From contig JBPCRW010000150.1 of the NCBI GenBank assembly GCA_050996405.1, forward strand, positions 1-20,857: a stretch of DNA of 20,857 nucleotides, given 5' to 3'. The notes below the pieces were generated by a model that saw only the letters and a program-made list of their open reading frames with translations, ran no database searches and had not been told where the DNA came from. This DNA is from JBPCRW01 sp050996405. GTDB lineage: Bacteria > Acidobacteriota > Blastocatellia > Pyrinomonadales > Pyrinomonadaceae. The first letter of the stretch is position 1. The number at the start of each line of letters is the position of its first letter. Positions 6,583 through 13,597 of this stretch are shown here, one piece after another. Position numbers and translations under genes: made by a program.

Positions 6583-8022
6583 ATGAATACTTCGGCGGAA
6601 ACAGCAAATATTTGGAGCGTAGTTCTTAAATCGGTAGAAAAGCGTCTTAACCGGCAAATTTTCGACTCGTGGTTTCGTCCAATCCAATTTAATGGCTTTG
6701 ACGAAACGGAAAATGTCCTGCGCCTGCGCGCCAGCCAAGTCAATAAGGATTGGATAAATACTTATTATACAGACCTGATTACGCAGACTTTAAACGAACT
6801 TAACCTTGCCAATTGTCGTCTCGATTGGGAAGTCGAGGAAACAAAACTGCCGGAACAAAATTTTCTCGAAGACGATGACACGGATTTCTTTTTTGAAAAA
6901 CAAGAGATTGCCGCCAATAAATTTAATTTTCTGGAAAATAAAAAACCTGATATTTTAGCTAAAAGCGGCACGACGAATTTTGTAGACATCGAGCCGATTG
7001 AAAATTCGCTTAATCCGAAATATACGTTTCAAACTTTCGTCGTCGGTTCGTGCAACCAGTTCGCGCACGCGGCAAGTCTGGCGGTCGCCGAAGCTCCGGG
7101 CAAAACTTATAATCCGATGTATATTTACGGCGGAGTCGGACTTGGCAAAACGCATCTGATGCACGCCGCCGGTCACGCGATAAAGGAAAGAAACCGTCAT
7201 TTGCGCGTCACTTATATTTCCGCCGAAAAGTTTATGAACGAATTGATTAACGCGATTCGTTACGACAAAACACAGGCTTTTCGTGAAAAATATCGTTCGA
7301 TAGACGTTTTATTAATGGATGATGTGCAGTTTATGGCTGGTAAAGAGCGCACGCAGGAAGAGTTTTTCCATACATTTAACGCGCTGCACAATGACCAGAA
7401 ACAAATCGTCATTACTTCGGATTGCCCGCCGCGCGAGATTCCAACCTTAGAAGAAAGACTACATTCACGTTTTGAATGGGGATTAATTACGGACATCGAA
7501 CCGCCGGATTTGGAAACGAAAGTTGCGATTTTGAAACGCAAAGCTGATTTGGACGGCGTTGACCTGCCGGATGAAGTCGCCTTTTTCATCGCCGGAAAGG
7601 TCAAACATAATATTCGTGAACTGGAAGGTTCGCTCGTTCGTCTGGTCGCAATTTCTTCCTTACGCGGGCTGCCGATTTCAAAAATGCTCGCGCAGGACGC
7701 AATCCGAAATATCGCGGACAGCGACCAGCCGGAAGGTATTACGCTGGACAAAATTTCAAAAGCCGTTGCCGCGCAGTATAAGTTGTCGGTTGAGGAATTA
7801 AAATCGAAAAATAACGCGCGGCAAATCGCCGTGCCGCGACAAGTGGCGATGTATCTGTGCAAGCGTCTGACGAAACACAGCTTTCCTGAAATCGGGCGCG
7901 ATTTCGGCGGCAAGCATCATACGACCGTCATGCATTCGGTTGAGAAGATTGACGCGCTGGTTAAGGAAGATAGAAATTTCCACAGGCTTGTCAGCGACTT
8001 AATTGATAATCTTTGCAGTTAA
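6583..8022 (+). CDS. dnaA: Chromosomal replication initiator protein DnaA
   Basis: DnaA is the AAA+ ATPase that binds DnaA boxes and opens the origin. The ATG at 6583 follows GGAG (6573-6576) by six bases and gives 479 residues starting MNTSAETANIWSVVLKSVEK, a normal DnaA domain I. The frame is open 39 codons further to 6466, but that extension does not look like DnaA. Domain I (about 1-85) is followed by an acidic linker, then the AAA+ core with Walker A GGVGLGKT (183-190), Walker B LLMDD (243-247) and an arginine-finger region HSRFEWGL. Domain IV contains the DNA-binding signature GGKHHTTVMHSVEKI (442-456). The gene is flanked on both sides by DnaA boxes, consistent with autoregulation and an adjacent origin. 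Confidence 0.98.
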   Translation: MNTSAETANIWSVVLKSVEKRLNRQIFDSWFRPIQFNGFDETENVLRLRASQVNKDWINTYYTDLITQTLNELNLANCRLDWEVEETKLPEQNFLEDDDTDFFFEKQEIAANKFNFLENKKPDILAKSGTTNFVDIEPIENSLNPKYTFQTFVVGSCNQFAHAASLAVAEAPGKTYNPMYIYGGVGLGKTHLMHAAGHAIKERNRHLRVTYISAEKFMNELINAIRYDKTQAFREKYRSIDVLLMDDVQFMAGKERTQEEFFHTFNALHNDQKQIVITSDCPPREIPTLEERLHSRFEWGLITDIEPPDLETKVAILKRKADLDGVDLPDEVAFFIAGKVKHNIRELEGSLVRLVAISSLRGLPISKMLAQDAIRNIADSDQPEGITLDKISKAVAAQYKLSVEELKSKNNARQIAVPRQVAMYLCKRLTKHSFPEIGRDFGGKHHTTVMHSVEKIDALVKEDRNFHRLVSDLIDNLCS

Positions 8023-8055
8023 TTAAAACTGATTTAACGATAAAACAGAAAGGAG

Positions 8056-8292
8056 TTTTCCACAGCTTGGGATTTTATAAAAAAGCAAAAACCTTTATTT
8101 TGCAGTAACTTAAATAAAGTTTTCCACATTTCCACAGCTTAGTGAGATTTTACGCCTGTGGAAAAGACGGAAAGATAAAATTTTGTCTTTTTTTCCACAG
8201 GGAGAATAGTTTTCCACAGAGTTTTCCACAAGGGCTGTGGACGTATAACCTTAATTATTTGAATAATAAAGTCGGTTTTCCACATTTCCACA
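8056..8292. promoter_or_regulatory. Cluster of nine DnaA boxes in oriC
   Basis: Boxes TTTTCCACA or ATTTCCACA on the plus strand lie at 8056-8064, 8120-8128, 8128-8136, 8191-8199, 8210-8218, 8222-8230, 8276-8284 and 8284-8292. One minus-strand box lies at 8157-8165. A weak minus-strand site with TGTGGAC lies at 8236-8242. All differ from the consensus TTATNCACA at the third or first position, and TTTTCCACA seems to be the local form. Two tandem pairs share one base (8120-8136 and 8276-8292). The last pair lies directly before the CTA array. Confidence 0.88.
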
Positions 8293-8295
8293 GCT
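8119..8295 (+). repeat. Duplicated 21-base tandem-box module (8119-8139 and 8275-8295)
   Basis: The same 21 bases, starting GTTTTCCACA and ending TTCCACAGCT, occur at 8119-8139 and 8275-8295 in the same orientation, 156 bases apart. Each copy holds two overlapping DnaA boxes. Only the second copy continues into CTA triplets and the A/T-rich tract; the first continues TAGTGAG. Confidence 0.85.
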
Positions 8296-8311
8296 ACTAC
8301 TACTACTACTA
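8294..8311 (+). promoter_or_regulatory. DnaA-trio (six CTA triplets)
   Basis: Six consecutive CTA triplets (8294-8311) start one base after the last DnaA box. Read on the other strand they are TAG repeats, that is 3'-GAT-5' units, the element on which a DnaA filament assembles on single-stranded DNA in B. subtilis. Position, phase and the A/T-rich tract immediately after fit this role. Six perfect units is long and regular for this element. Confidence 0.82.
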
Positions 8312-8338
8312 TATAAATATAATAATTTTAATTTATTA
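8312..8338. promoter_or_regulatory. A/T-rich DNA unwinding element
   Basis: From 8312 to 8338 the sequence contains only A and T (27 bases), directly following the DnaA-trio. This is where strand opening and helicase loading would begin. The assignment follows from its position relative to the boxes and trio. Confidence 0.75.
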
Positions 8339-8408
8339 GAAATAGTAAAAGGCGAGTGGACAATTAAGCCGAACTTAAAGTAATTTTGAAATTTTAGGAG
8401 TCATAAAA

Positions 8409-9584
8409 ATGGAATTTATAATCAAACAAAACGCATTAAAAGAAGAACTCGGATTCGTGCAGGGAATCGTCGAAAAGAAATCCACGATTCCGGTTTTATC
8501 GAATATTTTAATTGAATCAGTCGGCGAACACGCGCTTCGGATTATCGGAACAGATTTGGATGTCACAATCCGTTGTGAGGCTCTCGCCGAAATCAAACAG
8601 GCGGGTTCGATGTGCGTTCAGGCGCGCAAACTTTTTGACATCGTGCGGCTTTTGCCGGACGCGGACGTTCATTTTACGAAAGAAGAAAATGAATGGGTCA
8701 AAGTTACCTGCCAGAAATCAAACTTTCGACTGGCGGGAGTTTCCAAGGACACTTTCCCGGAAGTTCCGCAGTTTAAATCCGCGCCGATGAAACTTTCCGC
8801 CAGAGTTTTTAATTATTTTATACAGCATACCGGATTTGCCATCACGCAGGAGCAGTCGCGTTTCACGCTTTCGGGCGCGAAATTTATTGTTGCGGAAGAT
8901 TCGGTAAAAATGGTCACAACCGACGGTCACCGTTTAGCTTATATCGAAAGAAAGGAAAAAACGGACGGCGCAATGGACGCGCTGATTCCGAAAAAAGCTC
9001 TCACTGAACTAACGAAAATCGCGCGTGACGCGGACGGCGACGTAAGTTTCGGCGAAGACCCGAACCATATCTATTTTGAAGTGAACGGCAGGCTGCTGAT
9101 TACCAGAAAACTTTCCGGCACGTTTCCGAATTACGAAATGGTCATTCCGAAAGGCAACGACAAAACGGCGATTTTCGATGCCGAAGAAATGAAACGCGCC
9201 ATCGCCCGCGTCGCGCTGATGGCTGATGAGCGCACGCGCTCGGTCAAACTTCATATCAAAGAAGGCGAAATTCAAATCAGTTCGCAAGCCGCCGAAGAAG
9301 GCGAAGCCGACGAAATAATTTCCGCCGATTATACGGGCGAAGAAGTTCAGGTCGGTTTTAATTCACAGTATTTACAGGAATTTCTAAACGTCATCGGAAG
9401 TAGTGCCGAAACAGAAACAAAAGAATCCGAACAGGAAACGGACGGCGACAAAGTAAAGGTTAAAGAAGGCGGGAAAATCCGCGTTGCTTTTGAATTTAAA
9501 GACGGCAACGCGGGAATCCAACTTCGTCCGGCAAACGATGGCGGTTATGATTACAAATATGTCGTAATGCCTCTGCGAATATGA
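8409..9584 (+). CDS. dnaN: DNA polymerase III subunit beta (sliding clamp)
   Basis: DnaN forms the ring-shaped dimer that tethers polymerase III to DNA and recruits many repair proteins. The 391-residue protein begins MEFIIKQNALKEELGFVQGI, with IPVLSNILIE, the conserved TFPEVPQF and ATTDGHRLAY-like blocks (here MVTTDGHRLAYIERK), and ends YKYVVMPLRI. That end is the family's conserved C-terminus forming the peptide-binding pocket. It is about 25 residues longer than the 366-residue E. coli clamp. The extra is a charged Glu/Thr/Lys-rich loop at about 331-357 (TETKESEQETDGDKVKVKEG) before the last strands. AGGAG lies about eight bases upstream of the ATG. The gene follows oriC and ends before a strong hairpin. 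Confidence 0.98.
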   Translation: MEFIIKQNALKEELGFVQGIVEKKSTIPVLSNILIESVGEHALRIIGTDLDVTIRCEALAEIKQAGSMCVQARKLFDIVRLLPDADVHFTKEENEWVKVTCQKSNFRLAGVSKDTFPEVPQFKSAPMKLSARVFNYFIQHTGFAITQEQSRFTLSGAKFIVAEDSVKMVTTDGHRLAYIERKEKTDGAMDALIPKKALTELTKIARDADGDVSFGEDPNHIYFEVNGRLLITRKLSGTFPNYEMVIPKGNDKTAIFDAEEMKRAIARVALMADERTRSVKLHIKEGEIQISSQAAEEGEADEIISADYTGEEVQVGFNSQYLQEFLNVIGSSAETETKESEQETDGDKVKVKEGGKIRVAFEFKDGNAGIQLRPANDGGYDYKYVVMPLRI

Positions 9585-9636
9585 TGAGCTGTAAAGCAAT
9601 TCCGATTTGTTATAAAATGGAATTAAGCAAAAAAAA

Positions 9637-9696
9637 CTAAAATTAGACAAAATAAAGACGACCTTCATTGGTCGTCTTTATTTTGTCTAATTTTAG
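9637..9696. terminator. Perfect 27-bp hairpin after dnaN, probable bidirectional terminator
   Basis: Arms 9637-9663 and 9670-9696 are perfect reverse complements with a six-base loop TTCATT. The inner GC-rich part is GACGACC/GGTCGTC. On the plus strand it is followed by TTTATTTTG, and on the minus strand by matching T-rich sequence plus an extra T7 beyond the arm. This is the form of a terminator working in both directions. It ends the dnaN message 52 bases after its stop. Confidence 0.8.
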
Positions 9697-9775
9697 GGGA
9701 ATGGAAAAGCACTCAAAGCAAAGCGGCAACTTAAAAAGGAAATTCATCATTTTGAGTATATTTTCCGGCAAGGGC

Positions 9776-9801
9776 TTGATAGGGATTATTAGTGCTATAA
9801 T
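9776..9801 (+). promoter_or_regulatory. Weak promoter candidate upstream of mnmG
   Basis: A perfect TATAAT at 9796-9801 is preceded by TTGATA at 9776-9781 with a short 14-base spacer. The 253 bases between the dnaN terminator and mnmG otherwise show no recognisable gene or RNA. A promoter is expected here, because the hairpin upstream should stop read-through from dnaN. Confidence 0.3.
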
Positions 9802-9949
9802 ACAACTAAACGCAGTTTGGATAGTTAATAAGATACGTTTTTTACTTTATTTGCATCTCGCTATTTTACTTGTTTGGTCTAAGTAATTTGTTTTCTATGA
9901 CTTGCAGAAGACATTACTTATTGTGTCTTTAGTTGAGAATAAAAGTTTT

Positions 9950-11830
9950 ATGTGCTTTAACGAAGAATTTGACGTAATTATTGTTGGTGCTGGACATGCG
10001 GGATGTGAAGCGGCTTCCTCAGCAGCTCGACTTGGCGCATCGACAGCATTGGTTACAATTAATCTTGATTTAATCGGACAAATGTCCTGCAATCCTGCCA
10101 TTGGTGGAATTGCTAAAGGACATCTGGTAAGAGAAATTGATGCGCTCGGCGGAATTATGGGGCGCGTTATTGACCGGACGGGAATCCAGTTTAGATTGCT
10201 AAATCGTTCAAGGGGTCCTGCTGTTCAATCTCCGAGAGCGCAGGCTGACCGTAGTTTGTATCGAACTGAAATGCGTCGGATGCTTGAACATACGCCAAAC
10301 TTACATTTGAGGCAAGGTGTTGCTGTTAAATTAATTGTTAAAGCCTCTAAAATATATGGTTTAGAACTTCAGGACGGACGACAATTAGGCGCGAAAGCAG
10401 TGGTTATAGCTACCGGAACTTTCCTTAATGGAATTATTCATACCGGCAAGCGAACATTTTCTGCCGGTCGTTCTGGAGAGACTGCCTCAATAGATTTAGC
10501 CGAAAATCTGAAGGAACTAGGCTTCCCCGTTGGACGGTTAAAAACTGGAACACCACCGAGGCTTGATGGAAGAACTATTGACTGGTCTGCATTTGAACCG
10601 CAACCTGCCGACGAAAATCCCGTTGCTTTCTCTTTTTCAACAGAAAAAATCGAGCAGCCACAAATTAATTGTTATATTGGATACACTAATGTCGGTCTTC
10701 ATCAAAAAATTCGGGAAAATTTGCATCAATCGCCGCTTTATTCAGGAAAAATTAAAGGAATCGGACCGCGTTACTGTCCTTCAATTGAGGATAAAGTTGT
10801 AAAATTTGCCGGAAAAGATAGACATCAACTTTTTCTTGAACCGGAAGGACATTTTACCAATGAAGTTTATCTGAACGGTTTCTCAACTTCACTTCCCGCA
10901 GAATTACAACAAGACTTATTGAAAATGATACCTGGACTTGAAAACGTTCAGATTATTCGTCCAGGTTATGCTATTGAATATGATTTTGTCGATCCCCGCG
11001 AACTTACTTTAGCAATGGAAACTATAAGAATTAAAGGACTTTTCTTAGCAGGACAGATAAATGGGACAACCGGATATGAAGAAGCTGCCTGTCAAGGTTT
11101 GATTGCCGGAGTAAATGCGGCATTACAAATTTCTAAAAGAAAACCTTTTCATCTTAGCCGAAATGAAGCTTATATTGGAGTTTTAATAAATGATTTGATT
11201 CAATATGGGGTGGATGAGCCATATAGAATTTTCACTTCCAGAGCTGAAGCCAGACTTACTTTGAGACACGATAATGCAGACCAAAGACTTTCACAAAAAG
11301 GCGGTGAAATAGGACTTTTAGATGGTTCTGAATGGGAAAAATTCAATCGAAAAATGGATAGGATTGCTTATTTAAGAAATTATCTTAATAGAACTAAATT
11401 CAAGCGTTCTTCAAGGGAGTATGCGTCTATATCTAGGCTTCTAAATATGGATTTAGGGGACTCAATATCTTTATCTCAGCTATCACAGCGACAAGGAGTT
11501 AATTCTAATTTAATTTTTAAACTATTGCCCGATGAGATTCAGTCTCATACTACTATATCTAGCCTTGAAACAATTTTGGCAGATATTCTTTATCAAGGCT
11601 ATATCTTAAATCAAAGCAATGCTTCTAAACGGATACATCATCATGACAATCTTAAAGTTCCAAAGAGTTTTAAATTTAACAGAGTAAATAGTTTGTCAAA
11701 TGAGATGATTGAACGTTTAGAACGCGCCAAACCGCAGACTTTCGGACAAGTCCGTCAAATACCAGGACTTACTTCTGCAGCTATTTCGACAGTATTGGTT
11801 TATTTGTCTTCTAATAATTCTGTTAAATAA
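9950..11830 (+). CDS. mnmG: tRNA uridine-5-carboxymethylaminomethyl(34) synthesis enzyme MnmG (GidA)
   Basis: With MnmE, MnmG modifies the wobble uridine of certain tRNAs, using FAD, folate and glycine or ammonium. The ATG at 9950 gives 626 residues, against 629 in E. coli. It starts MCFNEEFDVIIVGAGHAGCE with the FAD-binding GAGHAG motif (14-19). A TTG at 9902 would add 16 residues but has less family support. A GAGA lies 11 bases before the ATG. Further conserved blocks are MSCNPAIGGIAKGHLVREID, RLKTGTPPRLDGRTIDW and the GYEEAACQGLIAG segment. The C-terminal helical domain, which binds MnmE, is AT-rich but complete, ending TVLVYLSSNNSVK. The commonly adjacent rsmG (gidB) is absent; parA follows directly after a parS hairpin. 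Confidence 0.97.
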   Translation: MCFNEEFDVIIVGAGHAGCEAASSAARLGASTALVTINLDLIGQMSCNPAIGGIAKGHLVREIDALGGIMGRVIDRTGIQFRLLNRSRGPAVQSPRAQADRSLYRTEMRRMLEHTPNLHLRQGVAVKLIVKASKIYGLELQDGRQLGAKAVVIATGTFLNGIIHTGKRTFSAGRSGETASIDLAENLKELGFPVGRLKTGTPPRLDGRTIDWSAFEPQPADENPVAFSFSTEKIEQPQINCYIGYTNVGLHQKIRENLHQSPLYSGKIKGIGPRYCPSIEDKVVKFAGKDRHQLFLEPEGHFTNEVYLNGFSTSLPAELQQDLLKMIPGLENVQIIRPGYAIEYDFVDPRELTLAMETIRIKGLFLAGQINGTTGYEEAACQGLIAGVNAALQISKRKPFHLSRNEAYIGVLINDLIQYGVDEPYRIFTSRAEARLTLRHDNADQRLSQKGGEIGLLDGSEWEKFNRKMDRIAYLRNYLNRTKFKRSSREYASISRLLNMDLGDSISLSQLSQRQGVNSNLIFKLLPDEIQSHTTISSLETILADILYQGYILNQSNASKRIHHHDNLKVPKSFKFNRVNSLSNEMIERLERAKPQTFGQVRQIPGLTSAAISTVLVYLSSNNSVK

Positions 11831-11836
11831 TAAAAA

Positions 11837-11850
11837 GTTCCACGTGAAAC
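11837..11850 (+). promoter_or_regulatory. parS: parS centromere site 1
   Basis: GTTCCACGTGAAAC matches the bacterial parS consensus TGTTNCACGTGAAACA over its 14-base core, including the central CACGTG. It lies upstream of parA and parB, the usual place, and is the binding and loading site for ParB. Confidence 0.88.
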
Positions 11851-11870
11851 GTTAAAGTTTTTATTGCAAC

Positions 11871-11884
11871 GTTTCACGTGGAAC
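11871..11884 (-). promoter_or_regulatory. parS: parS centromere site 2 (mirror of site 1)
   Basis: GTTTCACGTGGAAC is the exact reverse complement of site 1, with the two centres 34 bases apart. I saw no further CACGTG-centred parS match in the window. Confidence 0.88.
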
Positions 11885-11971
11885 TTTTTATTATTTTGAC
11901 TGTAAATATAAAGATATGGAAAAATGTGATATGCTCACAAGTATAGATTGTTATTAGGAGAAAAACAGAGA

Positions 11972-12733
11972 ATGGGGAGAGTAATTGCCGTAGCCAATCA
12001 GAAAGGTGGAGTTGGAAAGACTACAACGTCGGTAAACTTAGCGGCAGGTTTAGCTATTGAAGAAAAAAAAGTTCTGTTGGTTGATGCAGATCCTCAGGGT
12101 AATACTACGTCAGGGTCTGGAATCACTCGCGCACAATCGAGAAAAACCTTGTATCATTCATTAGTGTTAGGAGAAGACTTAGAGAATATCTTGCTTCCGA
12201 CAGAACTACCACTTCTTTGGGTAATACCCGCAGATAAAAATTTAGCGGGAGCGGAGATAGAATTAGTTGATTCCGAAGAAAGAGAATATAAGTTAAAATC
12301 TTTGTTGAAAACAATAAAAAAAAGGTTTGATTATATAATAATTGATTGTCCTCCGTCTCTAGGTCTTTTAACCTTAAATGGTTTGACAGCGGCAGATTCC
12401 CTGCTTGTTCCAATACAGTGCGAATATTTTGCTTTGGAAGGGGTTACGGAATTATTAGATACCCTGGCGAGATTGAGGCGCGGGCTTAATCCGAAATTAG
12501 TAATAGAAGGGCTTTTGTTAACAATGTATGATGAGAGGACAAATCTTTCATCCGCAGTAGCTAAGGATTTGAGAGATTTTTACGGTAGTCAAGTTTTAAA
12601 AACAGTAATTCCTAGAAATGTCCGGTTAGCAGAAGCTCCAAGTTATGGAAAGCCAATTATACTTTATGATATTCGTTCAAAAGGAGCAGAAAGTTATTTA
12701 CAATTGGCTAAGGAGATATTAAGTCATGAATAG
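11972..12733 (+). CDS. parA: Chromosome partitioning ATPase ParA (Soj)
   Basis: ParA is a deviant-Walker ATPase that binds DNA non-specifically and drives ParB-parS complexes apart after origin duplication. The ATG at 11972 gives 253 residues starting MGRVIAVANQKGGVGKTTTS. The deviant Walker A KGGVGKTT is at 11-18, followed by VDADPQGN (37-44), Walker B YIIIDCPPSLGLLTLN and the C-terminal VIPRNVRLAEAPSYGKPI block typical of Soj. A TTG at 11948 would add eight unlike residues. AGGAG lies 11 bases before the ATG. Its end overlaps parB by eight bases. Composition is AT-rich compared with dnaN. Confidence 0.97.
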   Translation: MGRVIAVANQKGGVGKTTTSVNLAAGLAIEEKKVLLVDADPQGNTTSGSGITRAQSRKTLYHSLVLGEDLENILLPTELPLLWVIPADKNLAGAEIELVDSEEREYKLKSLLKTIKKRFDYIIIDCPPSLGLLTLNGLTAADSLLVPIQCEYFALEGVTELLDTLARLRRGLNPKLVIEGLLLTMYDERTNLSSAVAKDLRDFYGSQVLKTVIPRNVRLAEAPSYGKPIILYDIRSKGAESYLQLAKEILSHE

Positions 12734-13577
12734 AAAGGCTTTAGGAAGGGGGTTAAGTGCTTTATTGGGTGAAGAAAAGATAACAGATAGTTTTCTTGAA
12801 ATAGATTTGGATTTAATAGATGCTAATTCCGAGCAGCCGCGAACAAGATTTACAGAGGAAAATTTAGAAGAATTAGCTCAATCAATTAAAGCAAATGGCG
12901 TAGTTCAGCCAATTGTCGTTAGAAAAAAAGGTTCGCGTTACGAAATAGTTGCCGGAGAAAGGCGTTGGAGAGCTTCACAACGCGCCGGAGTAGAAAAAAT
13001 TCCGGCAGTTGTGAGAAATGTATCCGATGATAAATTATTAGAGCTGGCACTTATTGAAAATATACAAAGACAAGAACTTAATCCAATTGAAGAAGCAAGA
13101 GCTTACAAAAAACTTATCGAAACCATCGGATTAACTCAAGAAATGGTTGCAGAAAGAGTTGGAAAAAATAGAACTTTTATCACTAACTATTTGCGAGTCT
13201 TGAAGTTGCCCGACGATATTCAAGATCTTATTACGACCGATAAACTTTCAGTCGGACACGCCAAGGCGTTATTAACAATAGAAGATACAGATATACAGCG
13301 GCGGCTCGCAAAAAATATAATTGAGATGATGTTATCTGTTCGAGAGACAGAAAAGGCAGCTAAAAGACTTTCAAAAGGTAATAAAATAGAAAAAAAGGAA
13401 AAAGTGAGACCGAAAATAAACGCAAATTTTAAGGCGGCTGAAACGAAACTTCGCCGCTACTTTGGAACGCAGGTTAAAATTATTCCTGACGGGAAAGGAA
13501 CGGGCGGAAAAATTGAAGTTGAATATTATGGCGAAAGCGATTTAGATCGTATATTTCAATTGGTATTGTCTAGATAA
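12726..13577 (+). CDS. parB: Chromosome partitioning protein ParB (Spo0J-type CTPase)
   Basis: ParB loads at parS as a CTP-dependent clamp and spreads along DNA around the origin. The 283-residue protein starts MNRKALGRGLSALLGE, the conserved tail that stimulates ParA. SEQPRTRF comes next, and the CTP-binding motif GERRWRA is at 78-84, followed by ENIQRQ (111-116). A helix-turn-helix lies at about 136-160 (LTQEMVAERVGKNRTFITNY). A Lys-rich linker leads to the C-terminal dimerisation domain. AAGGAG precedes the ATG, and the start lies inside parA, so the two are coupled. Two cognate parS sites lie about 0.9 kb upstream. Confidence 0.97.
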   Translation: MNRKALGRGLSALLGEEKITDSFLEIDLDLIDANSEQPRTRFTEENLEELAQSIKANGVVQPIVVRKKGSRYEIVAGERRWRASQRAGVEKIPAVVRNVSDDKLLELALIENIQRQELNPIEEARAYKKLIETIGLTQEMVAERVGKNRTFITNYLRVLKLPDDIQDLITTDKLSVGHAKALLTIEDTDIQRRLAKNIIEMMLSVRETEKAAKRLSKGNKIEKKEKVRPKINANFKAAETKLRRYFGTQVKIIPDGKGTGGKIEVEYYGESDLDRIFQLVLSR

Positions 13578-13597
13578 ACCTTTAGATTCAATAGTTT

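Larger units (their letters stand above)
8023..8408. other. oriC: Replication origin (oriC) in the dnaA-dnaN intergenic region
   Basis: This 386-base gene-free stretch carries nine good DnaA boxes, a trinucleotide CTA array and an A/T-rich tract, in the order boxes, trio, unwinding element. This matches the arrangement established for Bacillus subtilis (DnaA boxes, DnaA-trio, DNA unwinding element). The position between dnaA and dnaN is the most common bacterial origin site. Together with the upstream cluster at 6269-6424 it would form a bipartite origin. The dnaN Shine-Dalgarno sequence (AGGAG at about 8396-8400) ends the region. Elements are listed separately. Confidence 0.9.
11825..11896 (+). 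terminator. Perfect 29-bp hairpin containing both parS sites; probable mnmG terminator
   Basis: Arms 11825-11853 and 11868-11896 are exact reverse complements with a 14-base loop. The left arm includes the mnmG stop codon. The right arm ends CTTTTTATTATTTT, a good T-rich tail for intrinsic termination. Each arm carries one parS site (listed separately), so one structure may both end the mnmG transcript and load ParB. Confidence 0.75.

Noticed and set aside
8294..8311. CTA array as a simple microsatellite
   Set aside because: Its exact place between the last DnaA box pair and the A/T-rich tract fits a DnaA-trio much better than chance.
8142..8339. 65-codon ORF inside oriC
   Set aside because: It is made from DnaA boxes, the CTA array and A/T tract (ending in poly-Tyr from the triplets); a product is very unlikely.
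9701..9886. Small hydrophobic ORF between dnaN and mnmG
   Set aside because: It begins one base after the hairpin arm with a poorly spaced AGGGG, has no recognisable family, and hydrophobic frames are common in such AT-rich DNA.
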